64,000 bases of DNA from Klebsiella sp. RHBSTW-00484 (GTDB lineage: Bacteria > Pseudomonadota > Gammaproteobacteria > Enterobacterales > Enterobacteriaceae): NCBI RefSeq assembly GCF_013705725.1, contig NZ_CP055481.1, positions 5,952,001-6,016,000 on the forward strand, written 5' to 3'. The notes beneath the pieces were generated by a model. It did not search any database. It was not told the origin of the DNA and saw only the letters and a list, made by a program, of their open reading frames with translations. Of this stretch, positions 40,756 to 52,689 are shown in pieces. The position numbers were made by a program, and so were the translations under genes. The number at the start of each line of letters is the position of its first letter. Within the stretch, counting starts at the first letter, position 1.

Positions 40756-40781
40756 CCCCGGTCAGCGTCGTAAGACCGGGG
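40756..40781. terminator. Hairpin between the convergent FAH and lacA genes
   Basis: A perfect 8-bp stem CCCCGGTC/GACCGGGG with a 10-nt loop lies in the 82-bp gap between two convergent stop codons. There is no strong U-run on either side, so it may act bidirectionally or by another mechanism. Confidence 0.6.
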
Positions 40782-40804
40782 AAACTGACGGCATAATAGC
40801 GTCA

Positions 40805-41416
40805 TTATTCCTCTGAGCCGACGGTGTAGTTTTTATAATAAAATATTTTATCTCTTTCATTAATACTTCTGATCACCTTACAAGGAACACCGACGGCAAC
40901 GACATCCGGCGGGATATCTTTGGTGACAACGCTACCCGCGCCAATAACCGAATTGTCTCCAATCGTTATACCTGGATTGATAACTACATTGCTGCCAATC
41001 CATACGTTATTGCCGATGGTGACCGGAAAGGAGAACATCTCTCCGGCTTTTCTCAACTCGTGATGAACGGGATGCCCTGTGACAGAGATCGTCACATTTG
41101 GCGCAATTAAAACGTTATCGCCAATGGTGACCGTGTAATCGTCCACAATGGTAAAATTAAAGTTCGCGTAGAAATTATCGCCAATATGGATATTGGTTCC
41201 GTAAGAGAAATAAACCGGCGGTTCTACCCACACATGTTTTCCCACTTTTCCAAACATCTCACGAATCAGCTTATCTCTTTTTTCCACCTCTGATGGACGC
41301 GTGTGATTAAATTCGTACATGAGTTCTTTGCCACGTAATCTCTCTTCTGGCAGGCCCTCGCACATATCGGTAAACAGTTCTCCCGCTTTTATTTTATCTC
41401 TCATAGAAATGTTCAT
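40805..41416 (-). CDS. lacA: Galactoside O-acetyltransferase
   Basis: This encodes 203 residues from MNISMRDKIKAGELFTDMCEGLP, the E. coli LacA length. A longer in-frame start at 41449 overlaps the lacY stop (ATGA) and could be used by coupling. It is a left-handed beta-helix hexapeptide acetyltransferase (IGDNVLIAPNVTISVTGHPVHHE with catalytic His, IGNNVWIGSNVVINPGITIGD). It transfers acetyl from acetyl-CoA to galactosides. It is last gene of lacZYA. Confidence 0.96.
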   Translation of the reverse strand: MNISMRDKIKAGELFTDMCEGLPEERLRGKELMYEFNHTRPSEVEKRDKLIREMFGKVGKHVWVEPPVYFSYGTNIHIGDNFYANFNFTIVDDYTVTIGDNVLIAPNVTISVTGHPVHHELRKAGEMFSFPVTIGNNVWIGSNVVINPGITIGDNSVIGAGSVVTKDIPPDVVAVGVPCKVIRSINERDKIFYYKNYTVGSEE

Positions 41417-41445
41417 CGATGGCATTCCCTCTTTATTTTTTGTAT

Positions 41446-42699
41446 TCATGCCTGTTTATCCGATTGTGCGAAAGAGCGGGAAAAAGGTCCCGGCCCGCTA
41501 AGGGTAAATACAGAAATCAGCGTAAAGCTCAGCGCAATTATCCCTAACACCAGATAAGCCCCCTGGAAGCCAATACTCTCATACATATTCCCGGCCAGAA
41601 CGGACATAAAAATCATCGCTAACTGTTTGAAGAAGCAGAAACAGACCAGATAAATCGTGGCGGAGAAACGGACTTCAAACTGGCTGGTGATGTATTTGAA
41701 GCAGCCGACGATCAGGAACGGTATTTCAAACATATGCAGCGTTTTGAGGATCACAACCTCCAGTGCGGAGGAGGCGAAAGACGAGCCGATAATCCTTACC
41801 GACATGATCGCGCCTGCCAGCAGCAAAGCGTTCTTTCCACCAATACGATTCACAATCAGCGGCGCAAAGAACATGATGCTGGCATTCAGTAACTCACCCA
41901 TGGTGGTGACGTAGCCGAATACGCGGGTACCTTGTTCACCGGTAGCAAAAAAAGAGGTGAAGAAGTTAGCAAACTGCTGGTCAAACACGTCGTAAGTACA
42001 GGAGACGCCGACCACGTACAACGAGAGGAACCAGAGTTTAGGCTGTTTAAATAACTCCAGCGCCAGCTTCAGGCTGAAAGCTGAGTTGTTGGCCCCCACC
42101 GCATCGGCGACCTTCGCGGAAGAAGGCGCATCTGTTTTTGAAAAGAACAGCAGCAAGGCCAGAATAACGGCGCAACCGGAACCCAGCCAGAAGACAAACT
42201 GGTTATTGATGGTGAACATAATTCCGGCAATCGAGGCGCATAGCGCCCAGCCTACACAACCAAACATGCGGGCGCGGCCAAATTCAAAGTTGCTCCGGCG
42301 GCTGGCTTTTTCAATATAGGCTTCAATCGCCGGTGCGCCGGCATTGTAAATAAAGCCAAGGTAGATCCCACCAACAATCGACCCCAGTAAAATATTTACC
42401 TGTAATAAGGGACCAAAAACGTAAATAAAGAACGGGGCGAACATCACCAGCATCCCGGTGATGATCCACAGCAGATGTTTTCGCAAGCCAAGCTTATCGG
42501 ATAGCAAACCGAAGGCTGGCTGGAACAGAAGCGAAAATAGTGAAATACAGGCGAAAATGATCCCCGTATCTCCTTTGCTTATATGGTTTACATCGTGTAA
42601 CCAGATAGGAAAGAAGGGGAAATAAGCACCCATGATAAAAAAGTAGAAGAAGAAGAAAAAGCCGAACATCCAAAAGTTAGTATTTTTTAAATAGTACAT
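41446..42699 (-). CDS. lacY: Lactose permease
   Basis: This encodes 417 residues, equal to E. coli LacY, with 12 membrane helices. All key residues fall at the same numbers: Glu126, Arg144, Asp237/Asp240 region, Glu269, Arg302, Lys319, His322 and Glu325. It couples galactoside uptake to H+ in the inner membrane. It follows lacZ after 51 bp. Confidence 0.97.
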   Translation of the reverse strand: MYYLKNTNFWMFGFFFFFYFFIMGAYFPFFPIWLHDVNHISKGDTGIIFACISLFSLLFQPAFGLLSDKLGLRKHLLWIITGMLVMFAPFFIYVFGPLLQVNILLGSIVGGIYLGFIYNAGAPAIEAYIEKASRRSNFEFGRARMFGCVGWALCASIAGIMFTINNQFVFWLGSGCAVILALLLFFSKTDAPSSAKVADAVGANNSAFSLKLALELFKQPKLWFLSLYVVGVSCTYDVFDQQFANFFTSFFATGEQGTRVFGYVTTMGELLNASIMFFAPLIVNRIGGKNALLLAGAIMSVRIIGSSFASSALEVVILKTLHMFEIPFLIVGCFKYITSQFEVRFSATIYLVCFCFFKQLAMIFMSVLAGNMYESIGFQGAYLVLGIIALSFTLISVFTLSGPGPFSRSFAQSDKQA

Positions 42700-42750
42700 A
42701 TGGACTTCCTTACCCTGATTACGGGCAGGCGTGAACCTGCCCGAGTGTTT

Positions 42751-45846
<3,096 letters not shown>

Positions 45847-45851
45847 TTAGA

Positions 45852-45872
45852 AATTGTTATCCGCTCACAATT
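45852..45872. promoter_or_regulatory. Primary lac operator O1
   Basis: On the minus strand it reads AATTGTGAGCGGATAACAAT (+T), the E. coli O1 sequence. It overlaps the inferred transcription start (45872) and lies between the promoter and the lacZ ribosome site. Confidence 0.97.
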
Positions 45873-45878
45873 TAAATC

Positions 45879-45908
45879 AAAATAGAGGTATAACGTTATT
45901 TCTGTAAA
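45879..45908 (-). promoter_or_regulatory. lacZYA promoter
   Basis: -35 TTTACA (45908-45903), an 18-bp spacer, -10 TATTTT, then 6 bp to the A of AATTGTGAG. The -35 box, the 18-bp spacer and the distance to O1 are the same as in the E. coli lac promoter, whose -10 is TATGTT. Confidence 0.88.
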
Positions 45909-45925
45909 GGATGAGATGAGCAATG

Positions 45926-45941
45926 AGTGAACTCACTCACA
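45926..45941. promoter_or_regulatory. CRP site of the lac promoter
   Basis: On the minus strand TGTGA-GTGAGT-TCACT. Its centre at 45933.5 is 61.5 bp upstream of the inferred start at 45872, exactly the class I position used in E. coli. Confidence 0.9.
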
Positions 45942-45942
45942 C

Positions 45943-45963
45943 AATTTTACCCGTTCATATTTT
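45943..45963. promoter_or_regulatory. Degenerate lac operator O3 candidate
   Basis: Minus strand AAAATATGAACGGGTAAAAT (+T) keeps part of the O3 pattern (TGA..CG..A..AATT), is centred 91 bp from O1 and contains the lacI stop codon, as O3 does in E. coli. Strength is uncertain because many positions differ. Confidence 0.5.
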
Positions 45964-47037
45964 GGGCGATAGCTGGGAAATCTGACGTGCGAGCTGGATG
46001 AGTGAATCGGCGAGGGCCTCAGGGGAGGTCGTGTGGTTGTTGGGAGGCCGAACGGTTTTACGTTGAATCAATGACACGGGCAGTAGCTGGTTGTTAGTCG
46101 CGGGTTCTCCGCCAGAGAGTTGCAGCAGTTTGTCTACACTCGTTTTGCCGAGCAGCGAAAAATCCTGCCTGATGGTCGTCAGCGGTGGGATATAGCAGGC
46201 GCTATCCTCAGTATCGTCATAACCAATAACGGAAATGTCGCTCGCCACGCGTAGACCAAATTCGCTAATCGCCCGCATCGCGCCCAGCGCCATCTGATCG
46301 TTAGCCACCAGTATGGCGGAGGGGATCGTCCCGTCATTAAGCATTTGCTGAGTTTGCTGAAAACCGGACATCGCGCTCCAGTCGCCTTCTGTTTCAGCAA
46401 CCAGCTGTAGCTGATAGTGCGCCAGATATTTATGCCAGCCTGCGAGTCTCAGCCGCGCGGAAACCGAAGAATGCGGCCCGGCCAGTAGCGCAATGCGCTG
46501 ATGCCCATGCTCTACCAGATGTTCAACACCCAGACGCGCGCCGTCATCGTGAGAAAAAATAATGCTGTTAATGGGGGACTGGTCGGAAACGTCGAGAAAG
46601 AGTACCGGCACGTTGCCGCAGCTTGCCGCCACCGCAATAGCGTCGTTTTCATCGAGCGGATAGTTAACGATCAAACCGGTTACCCGTTGCGTCAGCAGGT
46701 TATGTACCGCCGCTTTGCAGGCTTCAACACCGTTGCGCTCCACCATGGCAATCACGACGCTGGCGCCTGATCTGTCGGCGCGAGATTTGATGGCCGCGAC
46801 AATCTGTGACGGCGCGTGCAGCGCAAGGTTGGCAGTCGCTACGCCAATAAGCGGCGTCTGTTTTCCCGCCAGCTGCTGCGCAACGCGATTGGGAATGTAA
46901 TTCAGCTCCGCCATCGCGGCTTCAACTTTTTCACGGGTTTTAGCGGAAACATGGTCAGCCTGATTCACCACACGGGAAACGGTCTGATAGGAGACCCCCG
47001 CGTGATCTGCGACATCGTATAGCGTTACCTGTTTCAC
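45955..47037 (-). CDS. lacI: Lactose operon repressor
   Basis: This encodes 360 residues from the GTG at 47037 (VKQVTLYDVADHAGVSYQTVSRVVNQ), the same length and start codon as E. coli, with AGGGTG six nt upstream. An in-frame ATG at 47043 is an alternative. HTH residues YQTVSRV are the E. coli ones, hinge helix PNRVAQQLAGKQ, the periplasmic-binding-protein-like core (SGFQQTQQMLNDG, VANDQMALGAMR, GYDDTEDSACYIPPLT), and a C-terminal leucine-heptad tail for tetramers (ALADSLIQLARQISQL). Confidence 0.97.
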   Translation of the reverse strand: MKQVTLYDVADHAGVSYQTVSRVVNQADHVSAKTREKVEAAMAELNYIPNRVAQQLAGKQTPLIGVATANLALHAPSQIVAAIKSRADRSGASVVIAMVERNGVEACKAAVHNLLTQRVTGLIVNYPLDENDAIAVAASCGNVPVLFLDVSDQSPINSIIFSHDDGARLGVEHLVEHGHQRIALLAGPHSSVSARLRLAGWHKYLAHYQLQLVAETEGDWSAMSGFQQTQQMLNDGTIPSAILVANDQMALGAMRAISEFGLRVASDISVIGYDDTEDSACYIPPLTTIRQDFSLLGKTSVDKLLQLSGGEPATNNQLLPVSLIQRKTVRPPNNHTTSPEALADSLIQLARQISQLSPKI

Positions 47038-47072
47038 ATTCATCACCCTGATTTTACAGTTGTCTGCACGCT

Positions 47073-47101
47073 ATGATGCCATACTCCACCAGGCTTTCAC
47101 T
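47073..47101 (-). promoter_or_regulatory. lacI promoter
   Basis: The minus strand has GTATGGCATCATAGCGTGC, nearly the E. coli lacI -10 region (GTATGGCATGATAGCGCCC). With -10 CATCAT a 17-bp spacer leads to AGTGAA at the -35 position. This is a weak promoter, as expected for lacI. Confidence 0.65.
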
Positions 47102-47160
47102 ATGTCGCTGGCGAGTGAATTGCATGGTACATAGGGGTTTCTATAGACCCTCTGGCAACC

Positions 47161-48462
47161 TCAATGCTGCGCTCCGCAGCATTTTTTATATTTACGCCCG
47201 CTGCCGCACGGACAAGGGTCGTTGCGGGTAGCCGATTTCGGCTGCTGCTGCGCCTCTTTCGCCAGCCACTGCATAATCGCCGGAAGCGGATAGCCATTGT
47301 CCAGAAGCTGCCGCCAGACGTTCATATAAGGCGTCACGTGCTTGAAAAAGTGCTTATAGCCCGCGCACAGATAGTTGTGGCCAGGACGCCCGCTCGGCGA
47401 AACGGCAAAACGGTGCTTCGGGCAGCCGCCATGGCAAACAAAGCGAAACTCGCAGCTGCGGCAATCCGCCGTCAGCGTCTCTTTTTTGGCCTGACCAAAG
47501 GCGATGGCCTGTTCGCTATTGTTTAACTCCCGAATACTCTGCTGGTGAATATTACCCAGCTTATGCTCCGGGTAAACAAAGTGATCGCAGTTATACAGAT
47601 CGCCGTTCGATTCCAACGCGAAAGCATGTCCGCAGGTTTGGGAATGCACGCACAGCACCGGCGGCTGGCCGGTCCACGCCGCTAACGCAACGTCAAACAT
47701 CTGCACGTAGACGCTATCGACGTCGCGTCGCACCCAGATATCGAAAATTTGGTTCAGGAATTCACCGAACTGCCAGGAGGGCACCGTCCAGGGCGCAAGC
47801 CGCGCCGCGCTTTCTCCCGGCAGCACCAGCTGCAGCGGCGACGAGGCGTCGCTGCTCATGCGCTCGACCAGCGGAATAAACTGCATATAGCGTGAGCCCG
47901 CCGCCAGCAGGAAGTCATAAACCTCGCGGGCGTGATCGACGTTATGCTTGCCGACCACCGTCAGGGTGTTGAACTCGACGTTATGCGCCTTCAGCAGCGC
48001 CATTGCCGCAACGACCTTATCGTGAGTTCCCTTTCCGGCGCGGTTGACGCGGTACTGGTTATGCAGATGCGCAGGGCCGTCTATCGACAATCCCACCAGA
48101 AAACGCTGCTCGGCAAAAAATTGCGCCCACTCATCGTCCACCAGCACGCCGTTGGTTTGCAGGGCATGATCGATCTTTTTGCCGTTGGCGTATTTACCAC
48201 AAAGCTCAACGACGCGGCGAAAGAACGGCAGCCCCATCATCGTCGGCTCACCGCCTTGCCAGGCAAAGGTCACCGCATCGCCAGACTGGGCCTCGATATG
48301 CTGGCGAATATAGTTTTCCAGCGTCTCGTCGGACATGCGCCAGTTTTTATTGCGTTCTGGATAAAGCGCTTCCTTTTCCAGATAAAAGCAGTAGGTACAA
48401 TCGATGTTACACACCGAGCCGCTCGGTTTTGCCATCACGTGGCAGCTATTAATCATACTCAT
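47161..48462 (-). CDS. Anaerobic sulfatase-maturating enzyme (radical SAM) with C-terminal SEC-C motif
   Basis: This encodes 433 residues from MSMINSCHVMAKPSGSVCNIDCTYC; a longer frame to 48591 runs into an ERIC element and is rejected. The radical SAM cluster motif is CNIDCTYC (CxxxCxxC), followed by GGEPTMMGLPFF and the proposed proton-accepting Asp in GLSIDGPAHLHN. Auxiliary cluster cysteines (SPASM) lie in QTCGHAFALESNGDLYNCDHFVYP and CRSCEFRFVCHGGCPKHRF. The tail NDPCPCGSGRKYKKCCG is a SEC-C zinc motif. It converts the active-site Cys of sulfatases to formylglycine, here surely that of the sulfatase at 49388-51133, whose active site is of the Cys type. Confidence 0.92.
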   Translation of the reverse strand: MSMINSCHVMAKPSGSVCNIDCTYCFYLEKEALYPERNKNWRMSDETLENYIRQHIEAQSGDAVTFAWQGGEPTMMGLPFFRRVVELCGKYANGKKIDHALQTNGVLVDDEWAQFFAEQRFLVGLSIDGPAHLHNQYRVNRAGKGTHDKVVAAMALLKAHNVEFNTLTVVGKHNVDHAREVYDFLLAAGSRYMQFIPLVERMSSDASSPLQLVLPGESAARLAPWTVPSWQFGEFLNQIFDIWVRRDVDSVYVQMFDVALAAWTGQPPVLCVHSQTCGHAFALESNGDLYNCDHFVYPEHKLGNIHQQSIRELNNSEQAIAFGQAKKETLTADCRSCEFRFVCHGGCPKHRFAVSPSGRPGHNYLCAGYKHFFKHVTPYMNVWRQLLDNGYPLPAIMQWLAKEAQQQPKSATRNDPCPCGSGRKYKKCCGAQH

Positions 48463-48498
48463 TTTCCCTGATTCGATGGCCCAGTATACTCTATGGAT

Positions 48499-48614
48499 TT
48501 CGAGTTGCAGGAAGACGGCAAATGAGCGAATCCCCGGGAGCGTACATAAGTACGTGACTGGGGTGAGCGAGTGCAGCCAACGCACATGCAACTTGAAAGA
48601 CGACGAGTATAAAC
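48499..48614. repeat. ERIC element, short form, between the GntR and maturase genes
   Basis: It begins TTCGAGTTGCAGGAAGACGGC and ends CATGCAACTTGAAAGACGACG. The core GCGAATCCCCGGGAGCGTAC and AAGTACGTGACTGGGGTGAGCG is close to the ERIC consensus. It has about the classical 120 bp without the internal addition seen in other copies here. Confidence 0.88.
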
Positions 48615-48621
48615 TCTGCCA

Positions 48622-49344
48622 TTAGCTATTCTCCACAACGTACTGATAGCAGCTGGCGATATGGCGGGCGATGGTGTATTCCACCAGCTCTCCGCGATCG
48701 TTAAAGCCCTGACGGGTCTTCACCAGCAGCGGCTCCCCTGCGGCAACCTGCAAAATATCGCAGTCCTGCGCGGTGGGCAGTTCGGCGGTAATCGTATCTT
48801 TATAGCCTTCGATGTTCTCGCCGCGCAGCTCCAGCGCGCTGTACAACCCTTCTTTAAACGCTTCTAACGTCAATTCGCCCAGACGCGGCGTTAGCCAGAT
48901 GTAGTTTACCTGCGCGGGGAGTTCGTTTTGCCGATAAATCGTGCGGGTGAGACGCTGAATTTTCTGCTCCGCCGGGAGAGCGAACGCCTGCGCCACATCC
49001 GGCGGCGGCAAAAGATGTTCCAGTATCAGATTATGTCGCGAAATAGAGTGCTGCTGCTGGCCGTCGACCAGCCGGATACGGGTCTTTACTCCCTGTTTCT
49101 CGGAGGTGCTGATGACCATCGTGCCGATACCGGCCTGGCGTTTTACCAGCCCTTTGGCAGCCAGTTCAGCCAGCGCGCGCCGCGCCGTAATACGGCTGAC
49201 GCCAAAAAGCTCTTCAAACTCGGCTTCGGTAGGCAGGACATCATTCTTCTTGTAGGCCCCACTTCTCAGTTTCTCGAGCAGAATGTCGTAAAGCTGAGCG
49301 TATAAAGGCTTCGCACCGCGAGAATAGTCCAGTTCTTCTTTCAT
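48622..49344 (-). CDS. GntR/HutC-family regulator of the PTS-sulfatase module
   Basis: The 240 residues have a winged helix (residues 10-75, NDVLPTEAEFEELFGVSRITARRALAELAAKGLV) and a C-terminal UTRA domain (LTRTIYRQNELPAQVNYIWLTP, ending EYTIARHIASCYQYVVEN). It lies 43 bp after the sulfatase gene on the same strand, with a hairpin CCCCGGC-CGCA-GCCGGGG in the gap (49363-49380). It likely binds the palindromes upstream of the PTS gene and senses a phosphosugar. Confidence 0.9.
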   Translation of the reverse strand: MKEELDYSRGAKPLYAQLYDILLEKLRSGAYKKNDVLPTEAEFEELFGVSRITARRALAELAAKGLVKRQAGIGTMVISTSEKQGVKTRIRLVDGQQQHSISRHNLILEHLLPPPDVAQAFALPAEQKIQRLTRTIYRQNELPAQVNYIWLTPRLGELTLEAFKEGLYSALELRGENIEGYKDTITAELPTAQDCDILQVAAGEPLLVKTRQGFNDRGELVEYTIARHIASCYQYVVENS

Positions 49345-49387
49345 TAACTTCGCACTCCTGTTCCCCGGCCGCAGCCGGGGCTACCCC

Positions 49388-51133
49388 TTAATCAAGTCGC
49401 ATTTCTAGCGCCATCTTATAGTACACGCTCTGATGCTGCTCCTCTGGAACATCGTTCTGCACGAAAGCCCACAAATTTTCCCGATCCCATGTTGGCTGGC
49501 AGGATGACTGAAGCTTCTCTGCGAGCGCATGCTGACCGCTACCTTCCAAATGCTGCAGCAGCGCAAACAGGCCGTAGCGCACCTGCGGCGCAAAGGCGGC
49601 CAGCTCCGGCAGCAGATGCGGATCCAGCCCCAGCAGCGGACTTTGCGCATCATCCAGGCCATAGCGCGCGTACAGCTCAGCGGGCGCATCGTTTTCCTGC
49701 ATCATGCGAATCATCTGCTCCACTAGCCGCCGCGCGACCTGTTCATCACGGCACTGGGTTTGTTGCGTTGGATCGGCCTCTAAATCATACAGACGATGAC
49801 CAAAGCGATCGGCACCGCGGGTCATCACCGACTCGGCGGGGATTTTCATCACCGGGCAGCCTTTGGTAAAGCTAAATGGCGGATGCAGCGTCATCTCCCG
49901 CAGCTCCTGCGGCGTAAAACGGCGATTAATGCGCGTCGGCATCAGCGTGTATTCGTACAGGCCATCGATGCCTTGTTCAATGGGCGAGCGCATATAAACA
50001 TAGCGACCATCGGTAATATTGATATGGCAGCCGTGATAGCCAAACAGGGCATAGTCACGCACTGGCGTATCGTCGCACAGCGCGGGAAGCAGCGACACGC
50101 CCTGCATATCCGCCGGTTTATCCAGACCAAAGCAGTCCAGCAGCGTCGCCGGAATATCAATTGTTTGCGCCAGCGCCTGACGGGATTCGCCCGCACCGCC
50201 GTGCTGCGGGTGCCAGATAAATAAAGGAATATTCGCCACTTCGTTATACAGCGGCATGATATTTTTTCCCCACCACTCGTGCTCACCGAGCAGAAAACCG
50301 TGGTCGGTATTGACGATCAGCATCGTATCACGCCACAGGTCGTAGCGATCCATATGGTCCAGCACCTTGCCAACATACGCATCGACCATGGTCAGTAGTG
50401 CCATATAATACTTCTGGATCATGCTCTTGCGTTCGGCGCTTTCGGTAACAAAGTAGTACGGCGGCCAGCCGTCAAACTGCGAAGGATCGTCAATGCCGTA
50501 CATCTTCAGGTACTTTTCCGGCACGAAAAACGGCTCATGCGGATCGAAACACTCCAGTTGTAAAAACCAGTTATCGCTGGCGTGGTTGGTATCAATAAAC
50601 TCCAGCCCTTTGCCGATCGTCCGCGCCAGATGATGGTCTTCTTCGTTGTGCATAAACTGCACGTTGATCTGATGCTGTACCCGGCTGGCGATCTTCCGCT
50701 GCTTGATCTCCTCCGGCTCGCCGGATTCGTAGCGATATTCTGGCTTATCAACGACGCCTTTCCAGGCGTCGCCTTCCTGACCACGCACAAATTCGTAGGT
50801 GCTGTAGCGCGAATGATAGGTCGCCCCGCCGTCGCGCCAGTAGTGCTTGTGGTCCGTCACCAGATGAGTGTGAATACCGTTTTTCTTCAGCAGCTCCGGA
50901 ACCGAATCATCGAACGGCTCGATCGGCGACCAGCCGCGGTGTAAAAAATTATAGCGTCCGGTATGCAGTTCCCGGCGGGCGGGCATACAGGGCATGCTGC
51001 CGACGTAGCCGTTATCGAAACGGACCGTGCGTTCCTTCAGACGCTGAAAATTCGGCGTAATCGCCCGATCGCTGCCGTAGGCCGACAGCAGGCGCTTATT
51101 CAGCGAATCAAACATCAACATAATCGCTTTCAT
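49388..51133 (-). CDS. Cytoplasmic Cys-type sulfatase
   Basis: This encodes 581 residues of the alkaline phosphatase-like sulfatase superfamily. The formylglycine site is Cys49 in MPCMPARRELHTGR (CxPxR), the metal-binding start is Asp9 in MLMFDSLN, and further ligands lie in VNTDHGFLLGEHEWWGK. There is no signal peptide or membrane segment, so it works in the cytoplasm. It is 22 bp downstream of the PTS gene, which points to a sulfated sugar phosphate as substrate. The exact sugar is unknown; the sequence does not resemble the exported arylsulfatase AtsA in its N-terminus. Confidence 0.9.
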   Translation of the reverse strand: MKAIMLMFDSLNKRLLSAYGSDRAITPNFQRLKERTVRFDNGYVGSMPCMPARRELHTGRYNFLHRGWSPIEPFDDSVPELLKKNGIHTHLVTDHKHYWRDGGATYHSRYSTYEFVRGQEGDAWKGVVDKPEYRYESGEPEEIKQRKIASRVQHQINVQFMHNEEDHHLARTIGKGLEFIDTNHASDNWFLQLECFDPHEPFFVPEKYLKMYGIDDPSQFDGWPPYYFVTESAERKSMIQKYYMALLTMVDAYVGKVLDHMDRYDLWRDTMLIVNTDHGFLLGEHEWWGKNIMPLYNEVANIPLFIWHPQHGGAGESRQALAQTIDIPATLLDCFGLDKPADMQGVSLLPALCDDTPVRDYALFGYHGCHINITDGRYVYMRSPIEQGIDGLYEYTLMPTRINRRFTPQELREMTLHPPFSFTKGCPVMKIPAESVMTRGADRFGHRLYDLEADPTQQTQCRDEQVARRLVEQMIRMMQENDAPAELYARYGLDDAQSPLLGLDPHLLPELAAFAPQVRYGLFALLQHLEGSGQHALAEKLQSSCQPTWDRENLWAFVQNDVPEEQHQSVYYKMALEMRLD

Positions 51134-51155
51134 GCTTTACTCCTTAATCCTTCCT

Positions 51156-52571
51156 TCACGCCGTTTCTTTATCGTAACCGCGCATTTTGCCAACGATGTA
51201 AGTCAGTACAAAAGCCGCGGCGCAGCCGACCAGCCAGGAAATGATGTACTGCAAATATTTACCGTCAGCGATGAGCGGCAGCGCGGATAGCCCGGCTGCG
51301 CCAACGCCGTTGGTCGAGACGCCCAGCAGCACCACCATCATTCCGCCAAAACCGGCACCGATAGAACCGGTAATAAAGGCGAATCCGGCCGGAATATTGA
51401 CGCCGAAAATGGTGGGTTCGCCTACTGCCAGAATGGAGGTTGGGATTGCGCCTCTGGCGATTTTTTTCATCACCGGGTCGCGGGTCAGCAGCAGTACCGC
51501 CGTCGCCGCGCCGACCATTCCGGCGTTGGACATGATCTGGATGGCGAACAGCGGCGCGTGGCCGGTGGCGTTAATCATCTCAAGATGGATTGGAAACAGG
51601 CCGTGGTGCAGGCCGAGCGAAATCAGGAACGGAAACAGCGCCGAGAGCACAAAGCCCGCTGCGATGCCGCCGGTAGAAAGCAGGCCGTTCAGCCCGTGCA
51701 GAATACCGTTAGAAACCACGCCCGCCACGGGCATAATTACCAGCAGCAGCGCCGCCGCCATCACCACCAGCACGATAGTCGGCGTCACCACCACATCCAC
51801 AATATCCGGCACAAAGCGCCGGACCTGTTTTTCCAGCAGGCACATCAGCCATGCGCAAAGAATGACGCCAATCAGCCCGCCCTGCCCCGGGATCAGCCCC
51901 AGCGCGGTAATCTGCGGCACAATAGTGATCGCCCCCAGCAGGCCGCCCATCACCGCGTTGCCGTCAAACTCCTTCGCCGCCGTCACCCCGGTATAGATGG
52001 CGAGAAAACCGAACAGCGCCTTCGAGACGATATCGAGAAACTGGCTCACGCCCAGCATGTGCCGTTGGTCGAGTACTACTTGAGTCGGCGACAAGTCCCC
52101 CAGCGCCGCGACGTGATGCGCCAGCGCCCAGGAAGCAGCGGAGTTGACCAGCACGTTGTTAATACCCATCAGGATACCGGCCGCAATCAGCGACGGTAGA
52201 ATTGGTACAAAGATATTGGCGATATGCTTGAGGATAACTTTGGTACGGGTTTGCTTTTTCGCTTTCTCCCGCGCCAGTTTTGCTTTTTGCTCTACGCTGC
52301 TGAGCGGCGCATCACCCGCAGGCTGGTCTTTCAGCAGCGCGTTAATCACATTCGCAACTTTGGTCGATTTCCCCGGCCCGACGATCACCTGCAAGGTATC
52401 GTCCTCCACCACGCCGAGCACGCCGTCGATACTTTTAAGTGCGGCGATATCCACCTGTGATTGCTCAGCGATGGTCATTCGGACGCGGGTCATACAGTTG
52501 GTGACATGCAGCAAATTCGACAGGCCACCGCAGTGCTTCACAATCGCATTTCCCACCTGGTTGTAGTCCAT
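51156..52571 (-). CDS. PTS sugar transporter EIIBC, glucose-superfamily (sucrose/trehalose/MurNAc-like)
   Basis: The 471 residues have an N-terminal IIB domain with phosphorylated Cys26 (VTNCMTRVRMTI) and VGPGKSTKVANVI, then about ten membrane helices of IIC (KHIANIFVPILPSLIAAGILMGINNVL, GLHHGLFPIHLEMIN, VGEPTIFGVNIPAGFAF). There is no IIA domain, so, as for MurP and TreB, EIIA-Glc (Crr) would donate phosphate. It is first gene of the operon EIIBC-sulfatase-GntR-maturase. The ribosome site is AAGGAACC. Confidence 0.92.
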   Translation of the reverse strand: MDYNQVGNAIVKHCGGLSNLLHVTNCMTRVRMTIAEQSQVDIAALKSIDGVLGVVEDDTLQVIVGPGKSTKVANVINALLKDQPAGDAPLSSVEQKAKLAREKAKKQTRTKVILKHIANIFVPILPSLIAAGILMGINNVLVNSAASWALAHHVAALGDLSPTQVVLDQRHMLGVSQFLDIVSKALFGFLAIYTGVTAAKEFDGNAVMGGLLGAITIVPQITALGLIPGQGGLIGVILCAWLMCLLEKQVRRFVPDIVDVVVTPTIVLVVMAAALLLVIMPVAGVVSNGILHGLNGLLSTGGIAAGFVLSALFPFLISLGLHHGLFPIHLEMINATGHAPLFAIQIMSNAGMVGAATAVLLLTRDPVMKKIARGAIPTSILAVGEPTIFGVNIPAGFAFITGSIGAGFGGMMVVLLGVSTNGVGAAGLSALPLIADGKYLQYIISWLVGCAAAFVLTYIVGKMRGYDKETA

Positions 52572-52601
52572 ACAGAGGTTCCTTTATTCTTTTGGTGGTG
52601 A

Positions 52602-52646
52602 TTGTTATAACAATATAATGTTATCATATTTGTGAGGGCGATCATA
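52602..52646. promoter_or_regulatory. Operator palindromes and CRP-like site upstream of the PTS-sulfatase operon
   Basis: A perfect palindrome TTGTTATAACAA (52602-52613) overlaps ATAACA-ATATAA-TGTTAT (52607-52624), good operator candidates for the GntR regulator. TGTGA-GGGCGA-TCATA (52631-52646) fits a CRP site. On the minus strand TATAAC within the palindrome could be the -10 of a CRP-dependent promoter about 41 bp from the CRP centre. Confidence 0.6.
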
Positions 52647-52689
52647 AAGGCGAATTAACGATCGTTTTTGGCGGGTGGTAGCTGGCCGG

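Noticed and set aside
48463..48591. N-terminal extension of the sulfatase maturase
   Set aside because: The added residues are translated ERIC sequence; the conserved protein begins at the Met at 48462.
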